Positions 7,964-16,156 of a stretch of 64,000 nt of DNA are shown here, in pieces. The stretch is from Bacteroidota bacterium. Lineage in GTDB: Bacteria > Bacteroidota > Bacteroidia > AKYH767-A > 2013-40CM-41-45. The DNA lies in assembly GCA_003389385.1 (NCBI GenBank), contig QQVM01000022.1, positions 132,490 through 196,489 on the forward strand. Reading direction: 5' to 3'. The notes beneath the pieces were generated by a model that ran no database searches, was not told the origin of the DNA, and was given only the letters and a program-made list of their open reading frames with translations. Position numbers and translations under genes: made by a program. How positions within the stretch are numbered: position 1 is the stretch's first letter; the number at the start of each line of letters is the position of its first letter.

Positions 7964-8476
7964 TTACCAGTTACCCGCATAGCTAAGTTTTTCTCCTGAG
8001 ACATGTTGTAAGTATTCATGTCTTAGCCTCGTCAATTGTCGGAAATGCAGATAATCATGAGCCAGCCAGTTGGCAAGAAACATTTTCGCAGAGAGCGGAC
8101 CGAATTTCGGATGTTGGTAAGCATTATCCCATTTTGGATTTTTTAAACCACGCAGAAATTTCACCGAGTTTTTTCTTTCAGTGAGAAAGGCACTGCATTT
8201 TAACTGAAAATTTTGTGCTGCATAATTTCTTTGAGAAACCCAGCCCGGCGGGTCGATGGGAGGCAGGGGGGCATCCGGATTTTCAAGCACATGTATCAGG
8301 CGGGCGCGGAAATCCTCTCGCTCTTCATCGTACAAATGACAAACAATCTCCAGTGTATTCCATTTTTCATGAGCTGGTTTCCATAAGATCATATCATGAT
8401 TCGAACTTTTGAAAAATGCCTTGAAAATTTCCATGTTATTTTCAAGTTGTTCAATGATGTTTTGATCAAAGTTCAT
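7964..8476 (-). CDS. DinB family protein
   Basis: 170 residues forming a four-helix DinB/YfiT-like fold. WNTLEIVCHLYDEEREDFR contains the first metal-binding His (CHLYDEE), and LANWLAHDYLHFRQLTRLR has the paired histidines HDYLH. This His triad is the usual divalent metal site of the superfamily. Many members are thiol S-transferases or have no known role, so the substrate cannot be named. It is co-oriented with the SnoaL-like lipoprotein (26-bp gap) and a second lipoprotein. A second DinB-like gene lies at 50107-50577. Confidence 0.9.
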   Translation of the reverse strand: MNFDQNIIEQLENNMEIFKAFFKSSNHDMILWKPAHEKWNTLEIVCHLYDEEREDFRARLIHVLENPDAPLPPIDPPGWVSQRNYAAQNFQLKCSAFLTERKNSVKFLRGLKNPKWDNAYQHPKFGPLSAKMFLANWLAHDYLHFRQLTRLRHEYLQHVSGEKLSYAGNW

Positions 8477-8512
8477 AGGATTAAATGTATATAATTTTCA
8501 GTACCGGATGTG

Positions 8513-8965
8513 CTATTTCTTTCCGGAGAATGAACAGGTGTATCCGCCACCGAGACCGCCCGAGTAGGTGGAAAGGAATACGCTGTCGTTCCTGAATGTG
8601 ATGCTGTAATTTCTGTAAGCAGGTGGATTGTTATATCCGTTGTAAGATCCGCTGCTGTCAATACTTATTGTGTCATTGCCAATAATTATCTTATTCTGAT
8701 ACAGAGGATCTTTATTTACGTTCAGCATGAAACTTCCGTAAAAAGTTGTGTCTATCCCGGGCTGACTGAGTGTCCAAAAAGTGCATAACTTAACGCCAGA
8801 ATAACTTCCGGCAAAATTATCACGGTAATCAATTGCAATGACAGGATTATCTGTTTTTATTTCTTCTACATTGTTCTTTGTGCAACCGCTAATAAATATT
8901 AATTGCAGAATCAACGCAAGGCAAAGCAAATCTGAGTTGAGTATTCTATGTAACAAGCGCTTCAT
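8513..8965 (-). CDS. Hypothetical lipoprotein
   Basis: 150 residues. After a basic start a long hydrophobic segment ends in ISGCTKN, a lipobox. The mature part is strand-rich (DYRDNFAGSYSGVKLC, then SGSYNGYNNPPAYRNYSI) and ends in SGGLGGGYTCSFSGKK, recalling lipocalin-like small beta proteins of Bacteroidota. I do not recognise a named family. The gene overlaps the upstream DUF1801 gene by 4 bp (ATGA), indicating translational coupling. Confidence 0.8.
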   Translation of the reverse strand: MKRLLHRILNSDLLCLALILQLIFISGCTKNNVEEIKTDNPVIAIDYRDNFAGSYSGVKLCTFWTLSQPGIDTTFYGSFMLNVNKDPLYQNKIIIGNDTISIDSSGSYNGYNNPPAYRNYSITFRNDSVFLSTYSGGLGGGYTCSFSGKK

Positions 8966-9369
8966 TTTGTAAATTCTTTGTCAAGTTCAGCGGCTTCGAA
9001 AAGCAGATCTTTCACAATGGGAATGTTTATTTCCTCCGGTAAATTAAAATCTTTACAGTACACTTCTTTTCTCTCACCTTTTTCAAGGTAGGAATATACA
9101 TCGCTCAGTAAATAACCTTTCGTAAAACCCAGACGCACAAAGTATGGCTGCACTTTGCCCCAGGGAACTGAACCGGGCCAGATGAAACAAATTCTCTGAT
9201 TCCCATAATAGAATGGCACATTGTAAGAAAGCTTTTCACGGCATCCAGGAATGCATTCCAAGATGAGCTGACGCAAAAGATTGACTGTTTCAAGTTCCTT
9301 TTCATGCAAAGAAGCAAGCAGGTCTTCCACATCCCTGTATTTCACCGGCTGCATTTTTTTTTGTTGCAT
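8962..9369 (-). CDS. DUF1801 domain protein
   Basis: 135 residues, no signal peptide. It shows the DUF1801 core: EDLLASLHEKELETVNLLRQ, ECIPGCREKLSYNVPFYYGN, ICFIWPGSVPWGK, and VRLGFTKGYLLSD. The family is widespread and functionally undefined; one relative is the iron chaperone frataxin-like YdhG. Its stop overlaps the ATG of the following lipoprotein gene by 4 bp (8962-8965). It starts 15 bp after the stop of the upstream T9SS subtilase gene. Confidence 0.88.
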   Translation of the reverse strand: MQQKKMQPVKYRDVEDLLASLHEKELETVNLLRQLILECIPGCREKLSYNVPFYYGNQRICFIWPGSVPWGKVQPYFVRLGFTKGYLLSDVYSYLEKGERKEVYCKDFNLPEEINIPIVKDLLFEAAELDKEFTK

Positions 9370-9383
9370 AGAATAAGCGCGTA

Positions 9384-11009
9384 TTAATGAATCACGATTT
9401 TCCTTGTGTATGAATTCAGCCCGTCATGAAAATTCATGGCATAGATTCCCGGAGAGAAATTTAAATAAATCCGATTCTGCAGATTGAGTGTGGTGCGTTC
9501 ATAAACCTTTATGCCACTCATATTATATATGCAAATGCTTGATTTATTAAATGGCAATTTACTGAAAATAACATTGATCTCTGTTCCGGCCGGATTCGGA
9601 TATGCCATGAATGGAATGTTCCTTTCCTTTTCATCAATTCCGATTGCCATTGTAAGTGCATTGTGCGCGTTGAGTCGCCCATGCCCGTAAAACTGATCCC
9701 AGCCTGGCATGTCTTCTGAAGGATTTCCTACCTGATCTTCGGAGGAAAATTCTATGATGGATTTAATTTGATTCGGGTTAAGTCCGGGGTTCTGAGAAAG
9801 CATGAGAGAGACAACGCCACTCACATGTGGTGCAGCTTGGGAAGTTCCTCCCCAGTAAGAAGTATAATTGGTGTTGCTTTGATAATTCGGACCGAAAATG
9901 TAATTGCCCGGAGCGCACACTGAAATATGTGAACCGTAATTGCTGCCGCTGCTCGCACTCCAAAAGAATGGATTGGATCTTTGATCATTCGGATTTGTGG
10001 AACCGACACCGATCACGCCCGAATAAGCAGCAGGGTAGTAGGGAACTGCATTATTAAAATTCATCATGCTTGCTACTATGCTTACATTATTGCTGATGGC
10101 GTAATTTATAGCTGTCTGAAGACTGGATGAGAAAGAACTTCCACCCACAGACATGTTGATCACTTTTGCTCCATTGTCAACAGCATAATAGATTGCTTCC
10201 TGCCACCATGAATAAAATCCGGAGTTGTTGTTGTCAAGACCTTTTAGGATCATGAGTTTGCAATTCCAGTCGACACCCGCAAAACCTATGGAATTGTTGC
10301 CTGTAGATCCGATAATTCCAGTTACATTGGTTCCATGCCCCTGGTCGTCCGTGGGGTTGTTATTATTGTAAGCGAAATTCCATCCTGTGTAGTCGTCAGT
10401 AAATCCATTGCCATCATCATCCACCAAATTATTCGGGATCTCAGCATGATTGATCCAGATTCTTCCTGCAAAGTCAGGATGATCCAGTTTGAAACCGCTG
10501 TCCATGACTCCTACCACGATATTGCTGTCGCCTTGTGTGATGTTCCAGGCAAGTTCCATGTCTATGTCTGCACCGGTCACAGCAGTGGAAAGAGAAAATG
10601 ATCCATCATTTTTCAATCCCCATTGTCTGTAATAATGAGGATCATTCGGAACAATGCCTGTGTATGATCCTCCTTCACCTTGATAATCGTACTCGACGAA
10701 TTCAACTGAATTCAGTGAGGAGAACAATTTGAGCAGCATCTCTGCTTTTGATGGATCGTTCAGTGTAACAATAATAAAATGATCATTCGATAGTTTGCCT
10801 GTTTTCATTTTTCTAGCCCCACTTATTTCATTCATCAAAATGATCATGTCTATCTCTTCAATTCCGGTAGTAATTTTTTCATTATCCGAATTTCCGGCTT
10901 CAAAGGGAGTTTTGATTTTAATTATCAATCGCTCATAGGCTGGTTCTGCCGTGATAAGCATTGGGAACGCAAGAAAAATTAAAATGAGTTTAATAGGAAT
11001 TTTGTTCAT
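9384..11009 (-). CDS. Secreted S8 (subtilisin-like) peptidase with T9SS sorting domain
   Basis: 541 residues. A signal peptide (KLILIFLAFPMLITAEP) is followed by an inhibitor-like propeptide (about 20-115). The subtilase domain carries Asp in VVGVMDSGFKLDHPDF, His in GHGTNVTGIIG and Ser in GGTSQAAPHVSG. A C-terminal sorting domain begins near FMAYPNPAGTEINVIF and ends GLNSYTRKIVIH, typical of type IX secretion cargo. The enzyme should be exported across the outer membrane and act as an extracellular endopeptidase. Length and triad order are normal. It lies 15 bp upstream of a DUF1801 gene. Confidence 0.94.
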   Translation of the reverse strand: MNKIPIKLILIFLAFPMLITAEPAYERLIIKIKTPFEAGNSDNEKITTGIEEIDMIILMNEISGARKMKTGKLSNDHFIIVTLNDPSKAEMLLKLFSSLNSVEFVEYDYQGEGGSYTGIVPNDPHYYRQWGLKNDGSFSLSTAVTGADIDMELAWNITQGDSNIVVGVMDSGFKLDHPDFAGRIWINHAEIPNNLVDDDGNGFTDDYTGWNFAYNNNNPTDDQGHGTNVTGIIGSTGNNSIGFAGVDWNCKLMILKGLDNNNSGFYSWWQEAIYYAVDNGAKVINMSVGGSSFSSSLQTAINYAISNNVSIVASMMNFNNAVPYYPAAYSGVIGVGSTNPNDQRSNPFFWSASSGSNYGSHISVCAPGNYIFGPNYQSNTNYTSYWGGTSQAAPHVSGVVSLMLSQNPGLNPNQIKSIIEFSSEDQVGNPSEDMPGWDQFYGHGRLNAHNALTMAIGIDEKERNIPFMAYPNPAGTEINVIFSKLPFNKSSICIYNMSGIKVYERTTLNLQNRIYLNFSPGIYAMNFHDGLNSYTRKIVIH

Positions 11010-11152
11010 GAGGATAAAATTACATGATTCGTGTCATATAAATTTATCATAATTTGATAATAAAAGCAAAGGTGATTTGCAGTGAAAATTTTAAACCAGG
11101 GATAGGTTAGGATATGAAAAAATGAAATATTAAATATTTGCTTTCTTTCGAT

Positions 11153-11614
11153 TTATTTTCCCTTCTTCAAATTCTTCTCATAAAGACCTATCCAGTCATC
11201 GACAGACATTTTAGAAGCTAACTCTCCGATTAGCTGAAAAGGAATCTGATCAGGTTTTTTGAAGCGGATACAGCTCTTGCCCATGTCAAGTTTTAACTTG
11301 GAATGTTTGGGGTATTCAGTGACAAACCACTTCATTAATTTCGGGTCCGCATAAACTCCCATGTGGTATACTGCGATGAAATTTTTCTGCGAAGCAATTC
11401 CCATGAAAGGCAAAGGCTGGCTTGGATCGCAATGATAACCGTCAGGATATATTTTGTGCGGAACTACAAATCCCGGCATTCCGTAACCAAGCTCTTCCTT
11501 AAAACCTTTGGGTAGGTTTTTCTTGATCACCTTTCTCAATTCATTCATTGCTTGGATTCTGTCCTCGGGAAGATTTTGAAAGTACTCTTCCACAGTTTTG
11601 GCATCGCTTCTCAT
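11153..11614 (-). CDS. DUF1801 domain protein
   Basis: 153 residues with the DUF1801 signature: KTVEEYFQNLPEDRIQAMNEL, KGFKEELGYGMPGFVVPH, FMGIASQKNFIAVYHMGVY, and CIRFKKPDQIPFQLIGELA. The sequence is close to the frequent soil-Bacteroidota form with the KSCIRFKK motif. No signal peptide, so it should be cytoplasmic. The function is not established. It stands alone with about 140 bp on its 5' side to the dioxygenase gene end. Confidence 0.9.
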   Translation of the reverse strand: MRSDAKTVEEYFQNLPEDRIQAMNELRKVIKKNLPKGFKEELGYGMPGFVVPHKIYPDGYHCDPSQPLPFMGIASQKNFIAVYHMGVYADPKLMKWFVTEYPKHSKLKLDMGKSCIRFKKPDQIPFQLIGELASKMSVDDWIGLYEKNLKKGK

Positions 11615-11725
11615 TTCTTTAAATAATTAAGCCGGATTTATATAACAAGATAAACATGCAATTGTGCATGGACAACCAAATGTACAAATCAGGCATTTCA
11701 GCAGCAAAAAATTAGATGTAAAATT

Positions 11726-12724
11726 TTACCTTCCGGCCGTCATCATCTTGTACTCCCTGAAGATTCCGTTCATGTTTTTCACTTCGACCTGATAGATGTA
11801 GTTACCTTGTGCTAAAGCAAGAGCATGGAAATTGAGAGGAATATGTTGTTCACCCTTACCAAGATTTTCATATACAAGATCTGTTACATTTCTTGCATTA
11901 AGATCGTAAAGTTCAATTCGAAGCTCAGATGGATATTTCAAATTAATGGGAATTGTCGTTTCACCGTAGTACGGATTCGGAAAGTTCTGTCCCAATGTGA
12001 ACTGTTTGGCATTTTCTTTTTCCAGGTGTCCGATTCCTGTTGTTCCGCTGCCCTGGACAGCCACTTGCAGGAATGCGTCGTAACCACCGCTTGTACCATT
12101 AGGGGTAAGGTTAGAAATCTGGTATTGGTATCCGTCTGAAAAAATGTTGTCATTTCCAGGAGATACGGGATCTGTCCCAGCTGTGTAAATGGAAGGATTA
12201 GCAGTATAGATTGCCTGTTTTTCAGCTACATCAAAAGTAAGCTGTGAAATCGCGGCATAGCTTGAGCTCACATAAACCTGGAAATGAATATGGCATACAC
12301 GGCCCGGATACCATCCTGGAAAAATTGTGATAAATTCTACATCACCATTTGCATCCGTAATTTGATAACCCCTTAAGTAAGTCAAACCTGTTTGCGTACC
12401 GTATCCAGAATAATTTCCATCCTTGTCGCAATGCCAGATATTCACTCTTACATTTTGCATAGGCTGGCAATTGCTCAGGCCGATGATGCGCATTCTCAGA
12501 TTAAGCTGAACTCCCACGCGAGTCTCACGGACATCCTGCCGGAAGTAAAAATTATTTGCAGTAAGGTCAAGCGGAAAAGGACCGGCTGTTTCTGATGGAA
12601 TAAGTACGCATCCGCTTTCCGGAGTGGAATTATTGGATTCGTCCGCAAGTACATTTCCAAAAGGAATCATGCTGGCAAGACCCATCATGCCGGTGGTTTT
12701 CAAAAATTCTCTTCTGTCTTTCAT
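11726..12724 (-). CDS. Exported intradiol dioxygenase-like protein with T9SS sorting domain
   Basis: 332 residues. The start DRREFLKTTGMMGLASM has a twin-arginine motif, suggesting Tat export. The intradiol dioxygenase core (about 35-215) shows NIWHCDKDGNYSGYG, then FPGWYPGRVCHIHFQVYV. The Tyr pair and the H-x-H correspond to the Fe(III) ligands of protocatechuate/catechol dioxygenases. The tail from about 245 (FTLGQNFPNPYYGETTI) is a type IX sorting domain. Intradiol enzymes cleave catechols between the hydroxyls; the substrate of secreted members is unknown. A Tat-type signal combined with a T9SS tail is unusual. Confidence 0.9.
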   Translation of the reverse strand: MKDRREFLKTTGMMGLASMIPFGNVLADESNNSTPESGCVLIPSETAGPFPLDLTANNFYFRQDVRETRVGVQLNLRMRIIGLSNCQPMQNVRVNIWHCDKDGNYSGYGTQTGLTYLRGYQITDANGDVEFITIFPGWYPGRVCHIHFQVYVSSSYAAISQLTFDVAEKQAIYTANPSIYTAGTDPVSPGNDNIFSDGYQYQISNLTPNGTSGGYDAFLQVAVQGSGTTGIGHLEKENAKQFTLGQNFPNPYYGETTIPINLKYPSELRIELYDLNARNVTDLVYENLGKGEQHIPLNFHALALAQGNYIYQVEVKNMNGIFREYKMMTAGR

Positions 12725-12915
12725 TTTATTCTTTTGTTTAGTGAGAGATGATCTAAATTATATTGCTATTCGATTTTGAAATATAATCTGTCTTTCCGAA
12801 TGAAGAAATATTTTTATGCCTTCAATTTATCAGGGATAAGCTATTGCATATTTTTGATCATTATGAAATGCTGAGATTAGATCATTCAGTTTATCAATGA
12901 AATCCAATTCAATAA

Positions 12916-13251
12916 TTATTTTTTTAGTTCGATGAAGTACAATGGATTTCAATCCGAATCTGAAAAATGAGCAATGCTAGTCCAGCCATCATTTTCTATA
13001 TTTAAATTGAAGTCTCTTGTTATTCAGGCTTTGAGTCATTTCATTCAAATAAGTGCATGAAAATCTTATAGCACATTGTTTCCGACATTGATTTTCCCTT
13101 CCGCCTGATATAATCCAATGAGAATTCCCGGCCCTTCTATTTCTGTATAATGATCGCCGTACTGTTGTTTTAATTTCAATCCAAGTAATGAAATGTAGAA
13201 TTTGATTGCTATGGAAATGCTTTTCACCATGATTGTCAAGGTGATGCTTGT
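12916..13251 (-). pseudogene. VOC (glyoxalase-fold) protein remnant
   Basis: Joined frames give a complete vicinal-oxygen-chelate domain. The first part is open: TSITLTIMVKSISIAIKFYI, LLGLKLKQQYGDHYTEIEGP, and IGLYQAEGKINVGNNV. It has an ATA where a start codon would be expected (13251). A one-base loss near 13072 shifts to LNEMTQSLNNKRLQFKY. Another shift near 12997 leads to ENDGWTSIAHFSDSD. An in-frame TGA at 12949-12951 falls where the family has Gly (DPDGNPLYF), and NPLYFIELKK ends at a TAA (12916-12918). With at least two frameshifts, a nonsense codon and no ATG, the gene is dead. Confidence 0.8.
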
Positions 13252-13279
13252 TATGAATTGCTTACTGCGAATCGTTCTT

Positions 13280-14329
13280 TTATTTATATGCAATTGCAGC
13301 ACTTGCCGGACCTGCGAGGCGGATGATTTCCGTTTTTTTGAATCCGGTAGCTGTTGCCCAACGGTTAAAGTCTTCGAATGAATAATCAAATCCCTGTCCG
13401 GTTTCGATTAACATATTCAGACTCATCATCATTCCGAAAAGATTTTCTTTTCGGTCATCGTCAATTATGTTTTCGATTGCAATGAATGCACCACCTTCGT
13501 TCAGGCTGTTATATGCTCTCGTCATCAGAAATATTTTTTTCTCTTCATTCCAGTCATGAAGAATGTTTCCCATGGTGATAACATCAGCTTCCGGAATCTC
13601 ATCTTTGAAGAAATCCCCGCTTTGTGTTTTCACTCTGTCTGTAAGATTGAAACGGTGAATCGTTGCTTTTGCCACTGCTTCAACAGCCGGAAGGTCAAAG
13701 CTGATGCATTTCATATGAGGATGATGTTTTGCTATCAGTATGCTAAGCATTCCGCTGGCTCCGCCAATGTCTACCAGTTTGCTGCATTTAGAGAAATCGA
13801 ATTTTTCGGCGAGTGCCATGAAGTTCGCAGTTTGGATTCCACTCATGGCATCCATGAATTCCTGAAGTTTTTCCTGAGATCTGTAAATTGCAGTGAAGGG
13901 ATGATCAGAACCGTCTTTGATTTCGTTTTGTGGCAATCCTGTTTTTAATCCATCCTCCAGGTTACCCCAGAATCCGTATAATCTGTTGTTGAGCATTTCA
14001 AGGAGGCCGCCAATGTAGGATGGCTTTTTTTTATCCAGGAAAAAGTTTGTATCCGGACCATTTGAATATTGCGCATTTTTCATTTTGCCCTCTCTTGATA
14101 AAAAGCCCAGGACAAATAGTGAATCCAGGAAGTCATACAGATGTCTGTCGGAGCAGTTCAACTCTAGTCGAGATTTTATTTCAGCAGCTGAAAGTTTTTT
14201 CTTTTCAGCAAGCAAAGTGAACAGGTTAAAATGGATCGCGGAAAGTAATATTTTGGAAGCCCAGAATCCAGTTCCAATTTGGAGAATTTTCTCTGGATTA
14301 GGTTTGTTGTTATTATTTGTGTCTTTCAT
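13280..14329 (-). CDS. O-methyltransferase family 2 (hydroxyneurosporene/ASMT-like)
   Basis: 349 residues. A dimerisation/winged-helix N-terminal domain (about 10-105: GFWASKILLSAIHFNLF) precedes the SAM-binding domain. Motif I is KLVDIGGASGMLSILIAK, motif II SFDLPAVEAVAKATI, and the catalytic region GNILHDWNEEKKIFLM contains the His-Asp of family-2 O-methyltransferases. Ending with IIRLAGPASAAIAYK is typical. The acceptor is probably a small aromatic or polyketide-like hydroxyl, but nothing here identifies it. It is flanked on both sides by decayed genes (a VOC remnant and an AHSA1 remnant). Confidence 0.9.
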   Translation of the reverse strand: MKDTNNNNKPNPEKILQIGTGFWASKILLSAIHFNLFTLLAEKKKLSAAEIKSRLELNCSDRHLYDFLDSLFVLGFLSREGKMKNAQYSNGPDTNFFLDKKKPSYIGGLLEMLNNRLYGFWGNLEDGLKTGLPQNEIKDGSDHPFTAIYRSQEKLQEFMDAMSGIQTANFMALAEKFDFSKCSKLVDIGGASGMLSILIAKHHPHMKCISFDLPAVEAVAKATIHRFNLTDRVKTQSGDFFKDEIPEADVITMGNILHDWNEEKKIFLMTRAYNSLNEGGAFIAIENIIDDDRKENLFGMMMSLNMLIETGQGFDYSFEDFNRWATATGFKKTEIIRLAGPASAAIAYK

Positions 14330-14381
14330 TGTGTATAAATGTTATTAGTGTACAATTTTAATTATTGGTATTATCTGCAAT

Positions 14382-14799
14382 TTATTTCAAACCATCTAAT
14401 ACAGAATTCCAGGTTGAATCACTGTGCCGAAATCTTTTCGTACCGTTTTCCACATTGTCATAATCACCCTGACTTACATCCAGCATTGTTCCGTCTCCCC
14501 TTCTTTGCAGAATATATTTCGTGATAAGATCATTTTCGGCTATATCCTGATATTCTCCGTTTTGATCGAAGACAGTGAATTCGAGAACTGATGGAGACAC
14601 AAATGTAACTACATTTCCTTTAACATAATCTATTCCGTATTAAGCTCCTCTCCAGACAAGTTGGCTTCCGGGTTTCCAACCTCTCATGGCAATGCAGCCG
14701 AACATGTAAGTTTTCGTTTTGTCAGGATTTACCAATGAGTTCCAGACTTTTTCTGTTGTTGCATTAACTACAATACTATTTTTTAAAATATATGCTCAT
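14382..14799 (-). pseudogene. AHSA1/SRPBCC-type protein, nonsense-interrupted
   Basis: The ATG at 14799 opens MSIYFKK. A one-base shift in the A-run near 14778 leads to SIVVNATTEKVWNSLVNPDK and MFGCIAMRGWKPGSQLVWRG. An in-frame TAA at 14640-14642 interrupts the frame. The C-terminal part resumes in the same frame as YGIDYVKGNVVTFVSPSVLE and runs to NSVLDGLK. The whole matches the START/Bet v1-like AHSA1 fold. Only the part downstream of the stop forms a long open frame. Confidence 0.75.
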
Positions 14800-14934
14800 T
14801 CTTTACTTCTGATTTTCAGATGTGACATGCTACATTCACAATTGGGTCACATTTGACTTTTGTGATATCACCTTGTATGATCTCAATTTTAGTAAGCATG
14901 CTCTTTCACAATAAATAAAATTGTAATAAAAAAA

Positions 14935-15621
14935 TCACTTGTATGCAATTCCGTAAGCGATATACTTCCAATTTTGTGGGATAATCTTATTCAGGAGCCA
15001 ATTATCAATGGCAGATAAAAAATTCCTTTGCTTCTCTGATCTGCCAAAAGCAGCGGAAAATCCGCAGCTCCTGATATCGATTCTGGAAAAAGAAGACATA
15101 AATTCTTTCATTTCATCTATGTTTACATATCTCCAGTACTCGCTCCATTTTATAAATTTCTTTCTCATGAAATTATGCAATGGAGATGCCACAAGGTTTT
15201 CTGCAAAGAGCAGTTGTCCGCCCGGTTTTAGCGCTTTGTATATTTCTGAAAAAACTTTTTGCTGCAATTCTTTTTGACCGTTTCTTCCAATTCCTCCGAT
15301 GATAGACTTAAACGCGATCACATCGAAATGATTTTCATATGGAATATTGCTTGCATCAATGTCCTTGTACCGGATCAGGTTTGAACATTTATATTTGGAA
15401 TGAAGTGGACCTGCACTCTGATCTGAATCTTTTAGATCAGAACAGATTGTATCAATCCCATGGCTTGCCAGAAGTAAAGAAAGTCCACCTTCACGACCGC
15501 CGAGCTCCAGTCCGGTTTTCAGTTTTTCCCATGATGCATTTTTCTCCCAATAGTCAAGGGCATGTCCCCAGCTTTTCACATCCCATTGCAGTATGTCCCG
15601 TTTTAAATTTTTATCCATCAT
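14935..15621 (-). CDS. Class I SAM-dependent methyltransferase
   Basis: 228 residues. Motif I is GLELGGREGGLSLLLAS (about residues 38-54), motif II ends in TICSDLKDS, and motif IV is FDVIAFKSIIGGIGRNG, followed by EIYKALKPGGQLLFAENL. This is a UbiE/Methyltransf_11-like arrangement. The tail (ENLVASPLHNFMRKKFIKWS, WRYVNIDEM) resembles methyltransferases next to glycan or lipid modification genes, but the acceptor cannot be inferred. The gap of about 135 bp between it and the AHSA1 remnant has no feature I can support. Confidence 0.87.
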   Translation of the reverse strand: MMDKNLKRDILQWDVKSWGHALDYWEKNASWEKLKTGLELGGREGGLSLLLASHGIDTICSDLKDSDQSAGPLHSKYKCSNLIRYKDIDASNIPYENHFDVIAFKSIIGGIGRNGQKELQQKVFSEIYKALKPGGQLLFAENLVASPLHNFMRKKFIKWSEYWRYVNIDEMKEFMSSFSRIDIRSCGFSAAFGRSEKQRNFLSAIDNWLLNKIIPQNWKYIAYGIAYK

Positions 15622-15681
15622 GTGTTTCAGTATGCTTGCCTAATAATAAAAACTGTTCAGATTGTGGATTTATCAATTTGG

Positions 15682-16065
15682 TTAAAAGAATTTTTTAGCA
15701 AAGAGTGCAAGTATTCCAATCAGCGTTCCACTTGCGAGTCCGTATATCGGGCCTGAAATGAGTACGAAATAAACCGGCTCCATAAAACTTACTTCATTGA
15801 AGCTGTCCCTGTATTGCGGATTATTATCAAGATACATTTCAAAATTCAGGAATTGTACAAGCGCATTTAGCACTCCCCACATGAGTCCGATGATCAGGGC
15901 ATGAAGAAATATTTTGTATTTTAACTTTTTAACAAGTACAAGCACTGCGATCAGAATGCATCCTAACCAGAGAAAAGGTTCAGCTTTTCCGGTAAAACCA
16001 AAAAGTGAAAGCATGCCGATTAGCAGACCAAGCATTGAAAGTGAGTAAATGAGTTTTATTTTCAT
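15682..16065 (-). CDS. Hypothetical four-helix membrane protein
   Basis: 127 residues, mostly hydrophobic. Predicted membrane segments are LIYSLSMLGLLIGMLSLFGF, FLWLGCILIAVLVLV, FLHALIIGLMWGVLNALVQF, and VYFVLISGPIYGLASGTLIG, ending with FAKKFF. No domain is recognisable. It is likely an inner-membrane protein of unknown role. The neighbours on the same strand are a methyltransferase (60 bp downstream) and a photolyase (about 90 bp upstream). Confidence 0.75.
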   Translation of the reverse strand: MKIKLIYSLSMLGLLIGMLSLFGFTGKAEPFLWLGCILIAVLVLVKKLKYKIFLHALIIGLMWGVLNALVQFLNFEMYLDNNPQYRDSFNEVSFMEPVYFVLISGPIYGLASGTLIGILALFAKKFF

Positions 16066-16156
16066 TTATTATTTACTATCAATTTCTGTAAGGGGCACAA
16101 ATTAATTAAAGTGAATGATATGCATTAAAGATATAAATTTAATGCAGGAAAACTGT

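Noticed and set aside
14085-14348. 87-codon plus-strand ORF over the start of the O-methyltransferase gene
   Set aside because: It is antisense to a conserved methyltransferase and lacks protein-like features.
14819-14934. Short inverted repeat TGTGAC/GTCACA near 14822-14853 as a regulator site
   Set aside because: Only six bases per arm with a wide spacer, and no second copy elsewhere in the window.
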